Source: Symbiodinium natans (taxonomy: Eukaryota > Sar > Dinophyceae > Suessiales > Symbiodiniaceae). Taken from it: a DNA stretch of 64,000 nt. Positions 27,170 to 36,151 of the stretch are shown piece by piece; the first letter of the stretch is position 1, and every line of letters starts with the position of its first letter. Made by a program: the position numbers and the translations under genes. Under the pieces are notes generated by a model. That model was given only the letters and a program-made list of their open reading frames with translations, was not told where the DNA came from and searched no databases. The stretch spans positions 64,001-128,000 of the forward strand of contig CAJNDS010002771.1 of NCBI GenBank assembly GCA_905221605.1. The letters run 5' to 3'.

Positions 27170-27369
27170 TGTTAAGTGTACAGCATGTATCCAGGTACAG
27201 TGAATGGGTGCAGTAGGAAAGACACCAAATGCCCTAAGGCATGTTGAGTCTGAGCAGAACGAGTTTGACACCGGAGGCTTAGGCTCAAGAGTCGAAAGCG
27301 AGAAAAGTTGTTTTGCCTTTAGAGCGTGGTAGGAAAAGTGAGCCATGATGTTTACCACGTTTTTCAACA
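27170..27369 (+). repeat. Copia 3' LTR
   Basis: 200 bp, the same as the 5' LTR except for one substitution (CGCCGG to CACCGG) and an extra 15 bp at 27337-27351. Confidence 0.9.
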
Positions 27370-27374
27370 CATGG
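27370..27374 (+). repeat. Copia target-site duplication CATGG, right
   Basis: Identical to 10482-10486. The LINE sequence resumes after it with GCTCAGCAG. Confidence 0.85.
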
Positions 27375-27905
27375 GCTCAGCAGATGCAGCAGCCGGGCAA
27401 TGCACCAAGACACTCCAAGCGGGTGATCCTCTGGAGTCTGGTACTTCAGGAGCTGGGGGCGCGTATGGAGGCGGCGATCACGGCCGAAAATCTGGAGTCA
27501 TCGATCCAGGCGGCATTGCTACAGATGTGGGAGGAGAAGCCTCACTGGCCTTACATCACTTGGTCGGCGACAGAACGACAGGAGATTCGGGACACGACGA
27601 GACCCCCGCTGGAGCACGATCGCGCCATTCGACGGATCAGGAGTCTGCAGGAGGCTACCACGGCGGAGCAGATCTTGAGGTTCCACTCGGTCAGGCCACT
27701 GGTCGAGAAGCCAGAGGGAGACCACACGGTGATGCTATTGGAGATGTCGAGGTCCAGTCGGGACGCCCTGCAACTTCATCAGGACCTTCGGGATCTGGTG
27801 CAGAATGCATGCTGGAAGGTCATCGGAGGGCGTCTACGCAGGGAGCGTATGCAACGCTCACCCCTAGCACAGAAGATGGCCGAGATGATCTCCGCGAAAG
27901 TGTGA
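27375..27905 (+). CDS. Overlapping LINE frame, part 2
   Basis: This continues the frame that stopped at 10486 (SQTW then AQQMQQPGN). The sequence is helix-rich (ILWSLVLQELGARMEAAI, EQILRFHSVRPL, RDALQLHQDLRDLVQ) and ends at TGA 27903-27905 after AEMISAKV. Both parts together make about 360 residues with no recognised domain. Over the same bases ORF2 frame is open too but reads as Gly/Ser/Thr-rich. The helical content argues that this frame is, or was, translated. Confidence 0.5.
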   Translation, partial: AQQMQQPGNAPRHSKRVILWSLVLQELGARMEAAITAENLESSIQAALLQMWEEKPHWPYITWSATERQEIRDTTRPPLEHDRAIRRIRSLQEATTAEQILRFHSVRPLVEKPEGDHTVMLLEMSRSSRDALQLHQDLRDLVQNACWKVIGGRLRRERMQRSPLAQKMAEMISAKV

Positions 27906-28687
27906 GGTGGCGCACTTTCTTGCATAGCAAGATATGGAACACTTGCAACTACTGCTATCAGAATGCCACATTCCTCATGCTGTGGGGGGCACATGTTCTG
28001 GCGGACCTGCAACTAAATCGACCCTGGCAGGCGGTTGTCAGAGCGATTGGTGAAGCGTCAGTACGGTGCCTACCAGACCATCCCACTTGGTCTCTTGCAC
28101 TCTCGCATTGGCAGGACCCTGACACGCAACATGATGCAGCAGAATTTCTTATGCACATGCTGTCAGTCTACAGGCATGAGACGTTGTCTGGATCATGGAG
28201 GGCCATGACTGAAGGCGTCCTTACCGATACGGTTAGCACAGAATATGGGCCGATCATACTCCACTTTGGCAAGGCGAGATCCATTCCTTCCATGATTCAA
28301 GCCTGGCACCAAGAAGGGACGGTCACCAGAGGATTGCAGCACTGCCCGCGCATGGTAATCTTGCAATTTGCTCGCTACATGAGGCAAGGAGCACAGACAC
28401 GCAAGATTCGAATTCCTCTCAGCATTCCTGCAAACATAAGTCTTCCATGTTGGAGGGGCGGAGAGATTGTATGGATGCAGTACACACCGCGCAGTGGCTT
28501 GCTTCATTTAGGAGAGACAGTCACTACTGGGCACTATCAAAGCTTTGCGAGACACTCAGAGGGTGGAGTTCACAAAACTTACATCACAGATGATGGTGCC
28601 TGGCCGGTGGAGGCTGACCAGAAGACCCATGACATCATCAAAGGCAATTTGTACCTCTTGGTGTGCAGCATGGATGAGGTGACCTGA
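27377..28687 (+). pseudogene. LINE ORF2 part 3: ubiquitin-specific-protease-like domain
   Basis: In phase with the RT/zinc-finger frame once copia is removed. After a low-complexity linker the domain begins with CNYCYQNATFLMLWGA (about 27945-27992), the Cys box of C19 peptidases. It continues with QDPDTQHDAAEFLMHML (about 28114-28164), equivalent to QQDAxEFL, and finishes with TGHYQSFARH and TYITDDGAWPVEA, the His box. Ubiquitin-specific proteases remove ubiquitin from proteins. In an element this could counter degradation of its own protein or host silencing, which is inference. The domain itself looks intact, but the upstream RT frameshift makes the whole ORF2 a pseudogene. Stop TGA 28685-28687. 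Confidence 0.65.
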
Positions 28688-29265
28688 AAGTACATGCATG
28701 ACGTGACAGGCGATTCGGTCGCAAAGTGACCACGAAAAGTCGCGGAGTGATCCACCATTTCTGAATCAGAGACATCCGCTGGCGCTCCCACTGCATTTTG
28801 TTTTCTCGTGCTCTATTTGTCTCCTTGGTGTTTTAGAAGTGCTTTGATGTGATCACGAGCAGCCGTCATTGTACAGAAGCGACGAGATGTCACTTAAGCT
28901 ACAGACTCAGCCATCACAAGGGATGCAATGCTCAGAGGGGTGTTTCCAGACTTTCATGCCTACCTTTTTGTGTTGGGTTGTCGTAACTTGGTCAAAGTTG
29001 TGATGGATGACGTGAGTCTGGAACTCTGAGACTACTCCCAGCCGGGCCGGAGTCCCCTCGCCTTCTGTTTCAATGGAGGTTGACTGGACGGGTTGCATGT
29101 ACTGGATTCCTTGTAGGGTTCTCAACGGTCAAGCAAGAAGGCATCAAGGGGACAAATTTCTTTCCTTCACGAATTGCTGCACAAACTTCCCACTTTATAC
29201 ACTGTTTGGGGTTCCTGACATAGGTCCATGTGAGCTTGGTACACTTTCTTTGGGTCCTGAGTTTT

Positions 29266-29640
29266 GCTCTAAACAATTGTAGAAAGATTCCACGCGTGCC
29301 GCTCTCCTTTGAGTATCGGGGGTAAACCGATCACGAGTGGAGTGGACTGGGAACGCTGTGGCGAATTCGTCCATTCTTACCACGGATACAGTTCGGCCAC
29401 CAAGATGTCAACTTGTATGCTGCAGTTCGGTTGTGTACCTGCCATAATTGTACTTTGGTTTACAAGAACCTTTATTGATAGTGTTTCGCGAGGCTTGTTC
29501 TAAACAATTGAAGCTGGCTTCCACTCGTGCTGCTCTCCTTTGAGTATCGGGGGTAAACCGATCACGAGTGGAACTGGGTGGACACGCCGTGGCGAGTTCA
29601 ACCTTTTTTATTTTCTTCCTTCGGCTACAGTTCGGCCACC
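29266..29640 (+). repeat. Tandem pair, about 231-bp period
   Basis: Copies start CTCTAAACAATTG at 29266 and TTCTAAACAATTG at 29497. Both contain a conserved block (GAGTATCGGGGGTAAACCGAT) followed by CACGAGTGG. In the second copy this pairs with an upstream CCACTCGTG and can fold into a hairpin with an inner ATCGG/CCGAT stem. Confidence 0.7.
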
Positions 29641-29668
29641 ATGATGTCCATAGCTGTTCTACAGTTAG

Positions 29669-30264
29669 GTAGTTCGGTAGTCCTTCTTCCCTTTGATGTG
29701 CTTCCAACTAGGTTTTAACAGGCCACTCGATGTGAAAGAAGGCCGGACTATGGCAAGCAAATGGCAACTAGTATGCCACGCATGCTGCCTCACCTCTCAT
29801 GCGATCTAGTGTGGCGTGGACTATTGCTTGCATCCAGTAGCCCATTTGTCTTTGTTTGCTGATGGGAATGGAGTAGGGATGAGCGGCAGCCGCAATGTCT
29901 CGTCTTTTGTATTTTTGGCTTGCGGAAGCACATCAACCGCACATACTGATAGTCATATCTGCGTTCGGTAGTTCGGTGGTCCATTTTCACTTTGATGTGC
30001 TTTCGCCTAGGTTTAAACAGGCCACTAGATGTTAAAGAAGGCCGGACTATGGCGAGCAGATGGCAACTAGTATGCCACGCGTGCTGCCTCACCTCTCATG
30101 CGATCTAGTGTGGCGTGGACTGTTGTTTGAATCCAGTAGCCCTTTTTGTCTTTGTTTGCTGTTGGGAATGGGGTAGGGATGAGAGGCAGCCGCAATGTCT
30201 CGTCTTTTGTACTCTTCGGCTTGCGTAAGCACCTCAGCCGCACATGCTGATAGTTATATCTGCG
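29669..30264 (+). repeat. Tandem pair, about 299-bp period
   Basis: Units at 29669-29967 and 29968-30264 begin GTAGTTCGGT and share long identical blocks (for example CTCACCTCTCATGCGATC) with scattered substitutions. Confidence 0.8.
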
Positions 30265-30686
30265 ACCTTTGTTCACGGAATATGCCATCAGACACCTTGG
30301 ATTTTGCCTTGAACGTTTTAGGGGAATTAGTAAAAACAAACTGTACAGGTCGCAGTTACTTTACACACATATGGAGCTTGTTTGCAGAGTCTTTTAAGCG
30401 CGGCATCTGAGAGCTCAAGATTGATAGTGGATCTTGCTTTTATATACCCTCGAATATTTTGCTGCTCTCCTCTGAGTCCCTGCGGGGCTTTCGAGCCGAG
30501 GGATGCTGCTGGGAACCGGATGCGTGCTGGGCTCCAGGGCCGACGCATCATCCCGTTTTCTTTCTTCATTGATTCAAGTTTCTCCTCGCCGGATCTCAAG
30601 AAGAGAGCGACACCAAGTCGCCGGGCATACGCCTGTCCTAGTTTCGCTACGTGTGTTCTCACCCTGCGTGTCAAAGTCAAGAAAGT

Positions 30687-30699
30687 CACTGCCAGCAGG
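30687..30699 (+). repeat. LINE target-site duplication, right copy
   Basis: CACTGCCAGCAGG, identical to 3128-3140, after which the methyltransferase-like frame resumes. Confidence 0.8.
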
Positions 30700-31190
30700 G
30701 CCCGTGGCATAGGACGAGGCCCTCGTCCGCTCAGATCGCCGCAACATGTTTGGGGCCTGCCTGGGCTGAAGCCTGTTGAACTTGGGCGTGTCACCAGCGC
30801 CAACTCCATCTATGAAGAAACTGCGGCCTTCGTCGTTTGGATCCTCGACGCTGCCCTGATGTGCTTGTAACTGTGGAAAACCCTCTTCACAGTTTGATGT
30901 GGATGCTTTCCCCGTTTCAGTCTCTTCTGCAAAGATTGCATCTTGTGAGCTTTTATGCCTGTCGCCATGGCCAAAGCCACCGGTTTTCTGACCAATCATG
31001 ATGCATTCAGCTCGCTCAGTGGCCCGTGCCCTGGTTGTGTTCAGCACGATGCATGGGGTCAGACGCCCGATGGCGAATGGAGCACCAAGTTGGAGGCTGC
31101 ATACCCACGTCTCCTCTGCCAGCGTTTGCTGGCTTGTGCTGCACCTGTTGCTGCCGCCCGTGGCTTGCAACCTGGCTTTTTCCATCGGAT
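30700..31190 (+). pseudogene. Cytosine-methyltransferase-like pol fragment, 3' half
   Basis: From 30700 the frame interrupted at 3140 continues: ARGIGRGPRPLRSPQHVWGL, then RVTSANSIYEETAAF. This is the part after the Pro-Cys loop and parallels IGGQGPRPLRSMGSPLGL in the pol at 18674. It stops at 30870. In another frame directly after is VENPLHSLMW (the ENP motif), and in a third is DGEWSTKLEAAYPRLLCQRL near 31070, which corresponds to TTKLAQVYPRQLC in the intact relative. The fragment is thus broken by at least two frameshifts. No RT follows. Confidence 0.7.
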
Positions 31191-31434
31191 GAGCTTTTAT
31201 AGCTTTAAGTTTGAGTGTGTTGATATTTCTTGATGTAGAAATTTTGGGACACACGTCATGCGATTCCTTTTTAAATGTCTGCCAAAGTTTTTACTTGTTG
31301 CAGCTTGGCTCATGAGCCTTGAGAGAGAAATTTTTGAGCCCGGAGTCCGTTGTCTAGTGTCTAGAGGTCTTGTAAAAGGGGAGCTACGGATTCGGCACTA
31401 GGCCACGTGCACGGCAGCTGCGATCAGCTGCCAG
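31191..31434. other. Spacer without recognised feature
   Basis: AT-rich sequence between two retroelement fragments. The 5' end of the 31.4-34.4 kb element probably lies here, but no repeat or duplication marks it. Confidence 0.4.
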
Positions 31435-31653
31435 ATGGAGCAGGACCCCGAGGTGACCTTGCCTGATAATGCGTCCTCCAGTGATGCTAGCACTAGCAGC
31501 TTGAGCTTCTTGCAAAGAGAGCACCTTGCTCACGGACGTGCCCTGGCTTTGCTTTTGCGTTGGTGTTCCATGCTGTCAGAACGTGTTGAGCACCTTGAGG
31601 CACAGGCGATGCTGTCTCGCATCTTTCATGCTTGGAGGATGGTTCAGTCATGA
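31435..31653 (+). CDS. Short helical ORF, possible Gag N-terminus
   Basis: The 72-residue ATG frame is Ser-rich at the start and then helical (ALALLLRWCSMLSERVEHLE, MLSRIFHAWRM). It precedes the CCCH Gag-like frame by about 340 bp in another phase and may be its decayed N-terminal part. No family is recognised. Confidence 0.3.
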   Translation: MEQDPEVTLPDNASSSDASTSSLSFLQREHLAHGRALALLLRWCSMLSERVEHLEAQAMLSRIFHAWRMVQS

Positions 31654-31990
31654 GGGCGCCCTATGCCTTCACGCCGATTGATGCACATGTTTGCATCGAA
31701 GGTGCTCAGGAGCCCCCACCTCGGGCGCGCCCGCTCAGGACCCATGCTCTCTCAACCCGGGCTTCGGCTCCTCTTGAAGTGCACTTGTGGACATTTTGCG
31801 CGGGGTTTCTCAGCTGCCTCGTGCCCCATGTGACCTGCTCCATGAACTTTGCAGTCATATGGTGCGCGTGGTGCAAAAAATGCCCGCTCATTAGCCATTT
31901 GCTGGCCCTATTGTGCAACTGACACACCTACTTACAATGTCTTGATTACTGCTGCATTGGTTCTGGCGATTCAAGATCAGTGGCGTTTGC

Positions 31991-32389
31991 GTGTTGCACA
32001 CCTCTGATAACTTTCGGCCATGGCCGAACCCTCTTGTGTCAGGTCTCGCAGCTGTCCAGTTCCACCTGTTGCCTCTTCCGTCGTCGAAACGACCGGCTGA
32101 AGAATCCAAGCCAAACGGTGCCCCCTCTTCCAAACGCCCGCGTGGCGGAACACCGCCTCCTCCTCGCCCCGCTCAGGCCCGTCCCAAGGCGCGAGGGCAA
32201 AAGCGGGCCGCTTCCGATCGGGTGCCGAAAGCCTTGCAGGGCTTGTCTTCACGTGATCGTTCAAACAAGCCCATTTGCTTCAACTTCAACCTTCGCCATG
32301 GCTGCAAGGTTTCGAACTGCTCCAGGTCCCATGTTCGCATGAAGTGCTACGGGCAGCACCCGCAGCATTCCTGCCCTACCAAAGCTTGA
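31991..32389 (+). CDS. Gag-like fragment with CCCH zinc finger, ends at in-frame UGA
   Basis: The 132-codon frame has a basic Pro/Arg/Lys-rich middle (SSKRPRGGTPPPPRPAQARP) and a terminal finger CFNFNLRHGCKVSNCSRSH followed by CYGQHPQHSCP. The start codon is only the first Met in the frame. The capsid part upstream is lost or in another phase. It stops at TGA 32387-32389, context GCT TGA CTA, and the same frame remains open for another 137 codons. This is the same Gag-UGA-pol layout as at 18671 and 42946. Confidence 0.65.
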   Translation: MLHTSDNFRPWPNPLVSGLAAVQFHLLPLPSSKRPAEESKPNGAPSSKRPRGGTPPPPRPAQARPKARGQKRAASDRVPKALQGLSSRDRSNKPICFNFNLRHGCKVSNCSRSHVRMKCYGQHPQHSCPTKA

Positions 32390-34370
32390 CTAGGGCCTGC
32401 TCCTGAACCCTCGGAGCCCCTTCCGCGTGGTCCTCACTGCGCCCGTGTTGAGGCTCTTGCCAATGCTTTGCACCAACAAATTCAGCCTTTGGCTGCCTCC
32501 GATCTGTTGCATCTTTTTGACTTAATTCCGGCTGCTGACTGCCGCAACAAGAGTTCCTCCTTTGCGCCCTCCTGTTTCCAAGTTGGGGCGTTCCGTTTCA
32601 GTGCCATGCGCGGTTTGCATCGCGCCACCTTTGCTTTTCCGGCTGTCTCGAAGGTCTTGGCCCGCTATGTGCGGCAGGTGGCGCCCGGTTTCTGCTTCAC
32701 CACGCTGCTCATTGTCGACTCGCTCCGCGCGTCCCCTCACCGTGATTCGCAGAATGAGCCGTCCTGGCTTTGTCCAGCTTCCGTGGTGGTGAGGTCTGGA
32801 TAGAAGATCCAGATGGACATCACATGGTGCTGCATGAAGGCATCGAAGTTCCCGGGCGTTTGCTCCCTGTTGCCGAAGGGCCGGTTCGCTTCCGTGCTCA
32901 ATCTCAGTTGCATTGCACCATGCCTTGGGACGGCTCCCGTCGTGTGATCCTCATTGCCTTCTCCATTCGAGATGCAGATTTGCTTCCCGGTCCTGCGTTT
33001 GGCTTCTTGTGTGACCTTGGTTTCTTGTTGCCTTCGAAGTCAGCTCCTGCTGCTCCTTCCCCGGCCTCGCCCCAGGCGGCTGCGCAGGTTCCCTTCCACC
33101 GAGCTTTGCGACGTGCCCGCGAGGTACTGTTCCTGGAAGTCTTCGCCGGCCGTGCCCGCCTCAGCGCCGCTTTTGTTGCAGCTGGATTCAGTGCTCTGAG
33201 TTTGGATCATGTTCGCTGTTCTGGGGCTGTCCATAAAATCACTTTGCTGGATCTGCGTGAGCCCGCTTGCCAACAGGTCGTCCTTGATCTGCTGGCTTCC
33301 GGGGTTGTGCGTTACTGCCACTTGGCGCCGCCGTGCGGGACGGCTCTGCCGCCCGCTCGGTGCCCCGTGCTGGGGGTGCTGCCCCCCCTATGGTCACTTC
33401 TCCATCCTTTGGGCCTGCCTCAGCTGCGTGGCCATGACGCCTCCCGTGTTGAGAGCGCAAATATCCTTTACCGTTTTTGCGCGCGTGTCATTCATGCCTG
33501 CGCGTCACACGGCGTGCTGTGGAGCCTGGAGAACCCTGCCTCCAGCCTGTTTTGGCTTGTCCCTGAGATAGCTGCCCTCACCGACCTTCCTGGTTTTCGG
33601 GCCTTCTGCTTCCACACTTGTGCGTTTGTGCCTGCTGGAAAAGGTCGCCGCAAGTGCACGGCTCTTTGGTGCAACTTCGAAGCTTTGCTCCAACTTCAGC
33701 GTTTTTGCGATGGCACGCATTCTCATTTGCCATGGGTCTTGTGCGTCTGCCTTCTGGGCAGGAAGTGTGGTCCACGTCATTGGAGGCCCACTACTCGGCT
33801 CCTTTGTGCCAGGCCTGGGTGGCTGCCTTCCGTTCTTTTGCCGTTGGCAATCTCTGCTTGGAACCTCCAGATCAGTTCAGCAGTGTGGCTGCGCATGATG
33901 ACGCCCTGCGTCCCCTCGTCAACAAGTGCATTCTTGGAGGACTTCCGCGAGGCCGTGCTGTGCCCCCCTTGCTGACTGAGTTTCTTCTGCCTGCGCATGT
34001 TCACCACTCTGAGGGTTCGGCTTTGTGGGCTTTGTTGCCTAACAGTCGGCTGCCTGAGCCCTGGCCCAAAGGTTCCCGCTTGCTTAGGTTCGAGGTTTCG
34101 GTTCTTAGTGGGGGTTCTTCTGTGCCTCTGAACCTTGCAGGTAGCAACTCTGTGGCGCATGTTGATTTGCCATCCCTGTTGCTTTCTTTGCCTAAACCTT
34201 CTGAAGATGTGAAGGTCGATGCTTCTGACATTGCAGTCGTTGGCATTCCCCGTGTGCCATCAGATTTTGTCAAGTGTGCACTTGCTCTCTGCCACCCCGT
34301 CGATGCGAAGATAGTCCTTGACATTGCTCTTGAGGAAGCAGTTTCCTTACCTCGTTTTGATATCTTTTGA
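32390..34370 (+). pseudogene. Dioxygenase-like plus methyltransferase-like pol (two frameshifts, no RT)
   Basis: In phase with Gag after the UGA, the frame reads to about 32780 with SPHRDSQNEP (His 32738, Asp 32744: an HxD pair). It shifts one phase at 32775-32790 and continues FRGGEVWIEDPDG, then QLHCTMPWDGSRRVILIAF (His 32911, Arg 32938). HxD...H...R in this spacing is the metal and 2-oxoglutarate site of Fe(II) dioxygenases. The methyltransferase-like domain follows (LFLEVFAGRARLSAAFVAAG, CHLAPPCGTA, LWSLENPASSLFW). A second shift near 33740 leads to EVWSTSLEAHYSAPLCQAW and a polar tail that stops at TGA 34368-34370. No RT or RNase H remains. The combination of a possible base hydroxylase with a methyltransferase is the striking point. 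Domain identity is by motif only. Confidence 0.6.
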
Positions 34371-34445
34371 TATCTTTTTTAACTTTTTAATATCTTCTAC
34401 AAGTCGCTTGCAACGCTGGTACAACATTTGTAAGTCTAACTCGGT

Positions 34446-34471
34446 TATAACTGACTTGCAAGTCAGTTATA
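34446..34471. repeat. Perfect 26-bp palindrome
   Basis: TATAACTGACTTG followed by its reverse complement CAAGTCAGTTATA, with no spacer. CTGGTAC (about 34419) and GTACCAG (about 34490) flank it as an outer inverted pair, so a larger cruciform is possible. It lies about 75 bp after the end of the pol relic and could be part of that element's terminus. Confidence 0.85.
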
Positions 34472-34961
34472 CATGGCTTGTACGCGACTCGTACCAGACT
34501 TGCACTAGGGTTGTAACCACGGTATAACCTACGTATAATTCGATTCAGCCCTGGGGTGCGGCGTGGCTCTCCCGTGGTGGGGCCCCGGCCCTGCGTCTTG
34601 GCCTTGCCCCTTGTCCGGCCTCTTGCCTTCGGCCACGCCTCTCGCTTCTTGGTTGGGGGGAAGTGTGCCTCCCCGCACTGCTGCTTGGCCTTGCGCACCT
34701 TGGCTCCGTTGCCCCTTGGTGGGGGAGGCATGGACTGTCGCTAAGTTCGAGCTTGGGGCTTGGGGTTTAGGTTTGGTTACCTTCCTTGGCTTTGCCGCTG
34801 GGCTTTGTGCCGCATTTTTGGGTGGGGGGAGGTGCACTTGGCTCGGGGCGTGCCTCCTCCCCGTGCCGATGCCTGGATCCGAGTGGCACGGGCCACAAGC
34901 GGCTGCAGGCCCTGAAGGTGCTGACTAAGTACGCCGCCACTGGCGGAGAAGATGCAATCTG

Positions 34962-34962
<1 letters not shown>

Positions 34963-34997
<35 letters not shown>
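34963..34997. repeat. TG dinucleotide microsatellite
   Basis: About 17 uninterrupted TG units followed by a T8 run and G-rich sequence. Confidence 0.95.
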
Positions 34998-34998
<1 letters not shown>

Positions 34999-35542
34999 TC
35001 CTTTTTTTTTGGGGAGTTTGGGGGGGAGTGAGAAGAAACAAAGTCCTTCCCATGTAGCAAGTTGACGGTACAACCTGCCATCAGCGTGATGTCCCATCAG
35101 AACGGAGGTTTTGCCGCGGAAGATTTCTTTAAAGTAGTGATGGTCCGGCCCGGCCTGTAAGGATCACAGAACAGTCGTATTTAACGACTGAGCCACAGTG
35201 ACTCTGTGGTACGACTGCATTGTCATGTCGTGCGTCATGCAATCAAGCACGTACGCAGATACTTGGAGACCAGTCCCAAGAAACATTGGTAGCTACTGCT
35301 ACTGTGAACTGCTATAAACTTACCTTGCAAGTGTTGGGCGGAGATCCAACAGCTCGCTCTCATACGGTCGAGCAGTTCACTGCATTCTGAGGCCTGTAAC
35401 GCCTTAGGAGTCTCCGATGGAGTCACAACGTGGGGTGATATGTTGTGGCTATATGCGCTGCAGCTTTGTCTGCGTCAGACCATCCCCCCGGGCTGTGAGG
35501 TTCCAAAATGACTGCGGGCTTTGCTGCCTAGGAATGAGGTGA

Positions 35543-35967
35543 GCGCTCGGAGTTGCGCTTGGGTGGAAGAGGGCAACTAGAATCTCCAAGTCCTGCCGCC
35601 CATGTGAGGAGCTCGCCTCCCATTAGCTTGCTGACTGCGAGGTTGGCATAAAGTAGCCCGTGACTAGGCGAGCAAAGATTGAGGGAAGGCTCAAGCTGGC
35701 AATAGAACTGGCAGTGTTCGGCATTGCAAGCAGATGGGAGAGAGTGGACTTGCTTGGATGCTGCGTTTGGGAGGACCCTACGTAGAGGAGCGGGGAAGTG
35801 GACGGGCAGTGTCGCGTCTGCTTCCCGTGGCTCCATCGATACGGGCATTAAATCCATGCGCTCGGAGTTGCGCTTGGGTGGTAGAGGGCACCTAGAATTT
35901 CCAAGTCCTGCCGCACATGTGAGGAACTCGCCTCCCTTTAGCATGAAGACTGCAAGCTTGGCATAAA
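35543..35967 (+). repeat. Direct repeat, 110-bp units
   Basis: 35543-35652 and 35858-35967 both start GCGCTCGGAGTTGCGCTTGG and end GGCATAAA, with about ten differences. The 205-bp spacer shows nothing recognisable. Confidence 0.8.
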
Positions 35968-36151
35968 CTGGGTGGATCCTAAGTAATCTTCAATCCTTAG
36001 GGGGTTTGCGGATTAGGCGGTTTGCGGATTAGAACATTACGGATTACAACGGTTTGCGATTAGACGCTTCATTAGTCGGCTACTACCAGTTAGCAGTGTT
36101 TGCGTTCTGTGCTTGGTTGCTTCTGTGAAACGACGGAAAACAATGAAATTA
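35968..36151. other. Short CGGATTAG-type repeats
   Basis: GCGGATTAG, GGATTAC and GCGATTAG variants cluster at 36010-36065. A similar cluster lies at 47560-47630 outside the other arm of the foldback. Whether this is the target or part of the foldback family is unclear. Confidence 0.4.

Larger units (their letters stand above)
10487..27369 (+). mobile_element. Ty1/copia-like LTR retrotransposon, integrase-deleted, itself interrupted
   Basis: LTRs at 10487-10671 and 27170-27369 begin TGTT and end AACA and are flanked by CATGG on both sides. Without the nested element the length is about 8.2 kb. It codes for a long Gag with hydrophobic segments, a zinc knuckle, an aspartic protease, and RT-RNase H followed by an unusual 750-residue tail. 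No integrase is present between protease and RT, so this copy could move only with help. The two LTRs differ by one substitution and one 15-bp block, which points to a recent insertion. Confidence 0.9.
3141..30686 (+). mobile_element. LINE (non-LTR retrotransposon) with AP-endonuclease, RT, C2H2 fingers, USP-like domain
   Basis: The limits are set by the 13-bp duplication at 3128-3140 and 30687-30699. Without the copia insertion the element is about 10.7 kb. In order it contains a spliced-leader relic, uncertain ORF1-like frames, endonuclease and RT, zinc fingers, a region open in two frames, a ubiquitin-protease-like domain, and about 2 kb of repeat-bearing 3' sequence. No poly(A) is visible at 30686. 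The last 2 kb could include a further insertion that is not resolved here. The RT carries a deletion and frameshift, so this copy is dead. Confidence 0.7.
28688..30686. other. LINE 3' region, non-coding
   Basis: No credible protein frame. It holds two pairs of diverged tandem units, listed separately. It reaches to the right target duplication and has no poly(A) or obvious tail repeat. It may be LINE 3' UTR or a separate insertion inside it. Confidence 0.45.
34371..35520. other. Non-coding stretch with palindrome and dinucleotide repeat
   Basis: AT-rich sequence at 34371-34420, a 26-bp palindrome, a GC-rich Gly/Pro-coding-looking block (34550-34930) without known domain, then a TG repeat. 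The open frames here look like composition artefacts. Confidence 0.45.

Noticed and set aside
34563-34928. 121-codon Gly/Pro/Trp-rich open frame
   Set aside because: GC-rich low complexity, overlapping frames on both strands, no motif.
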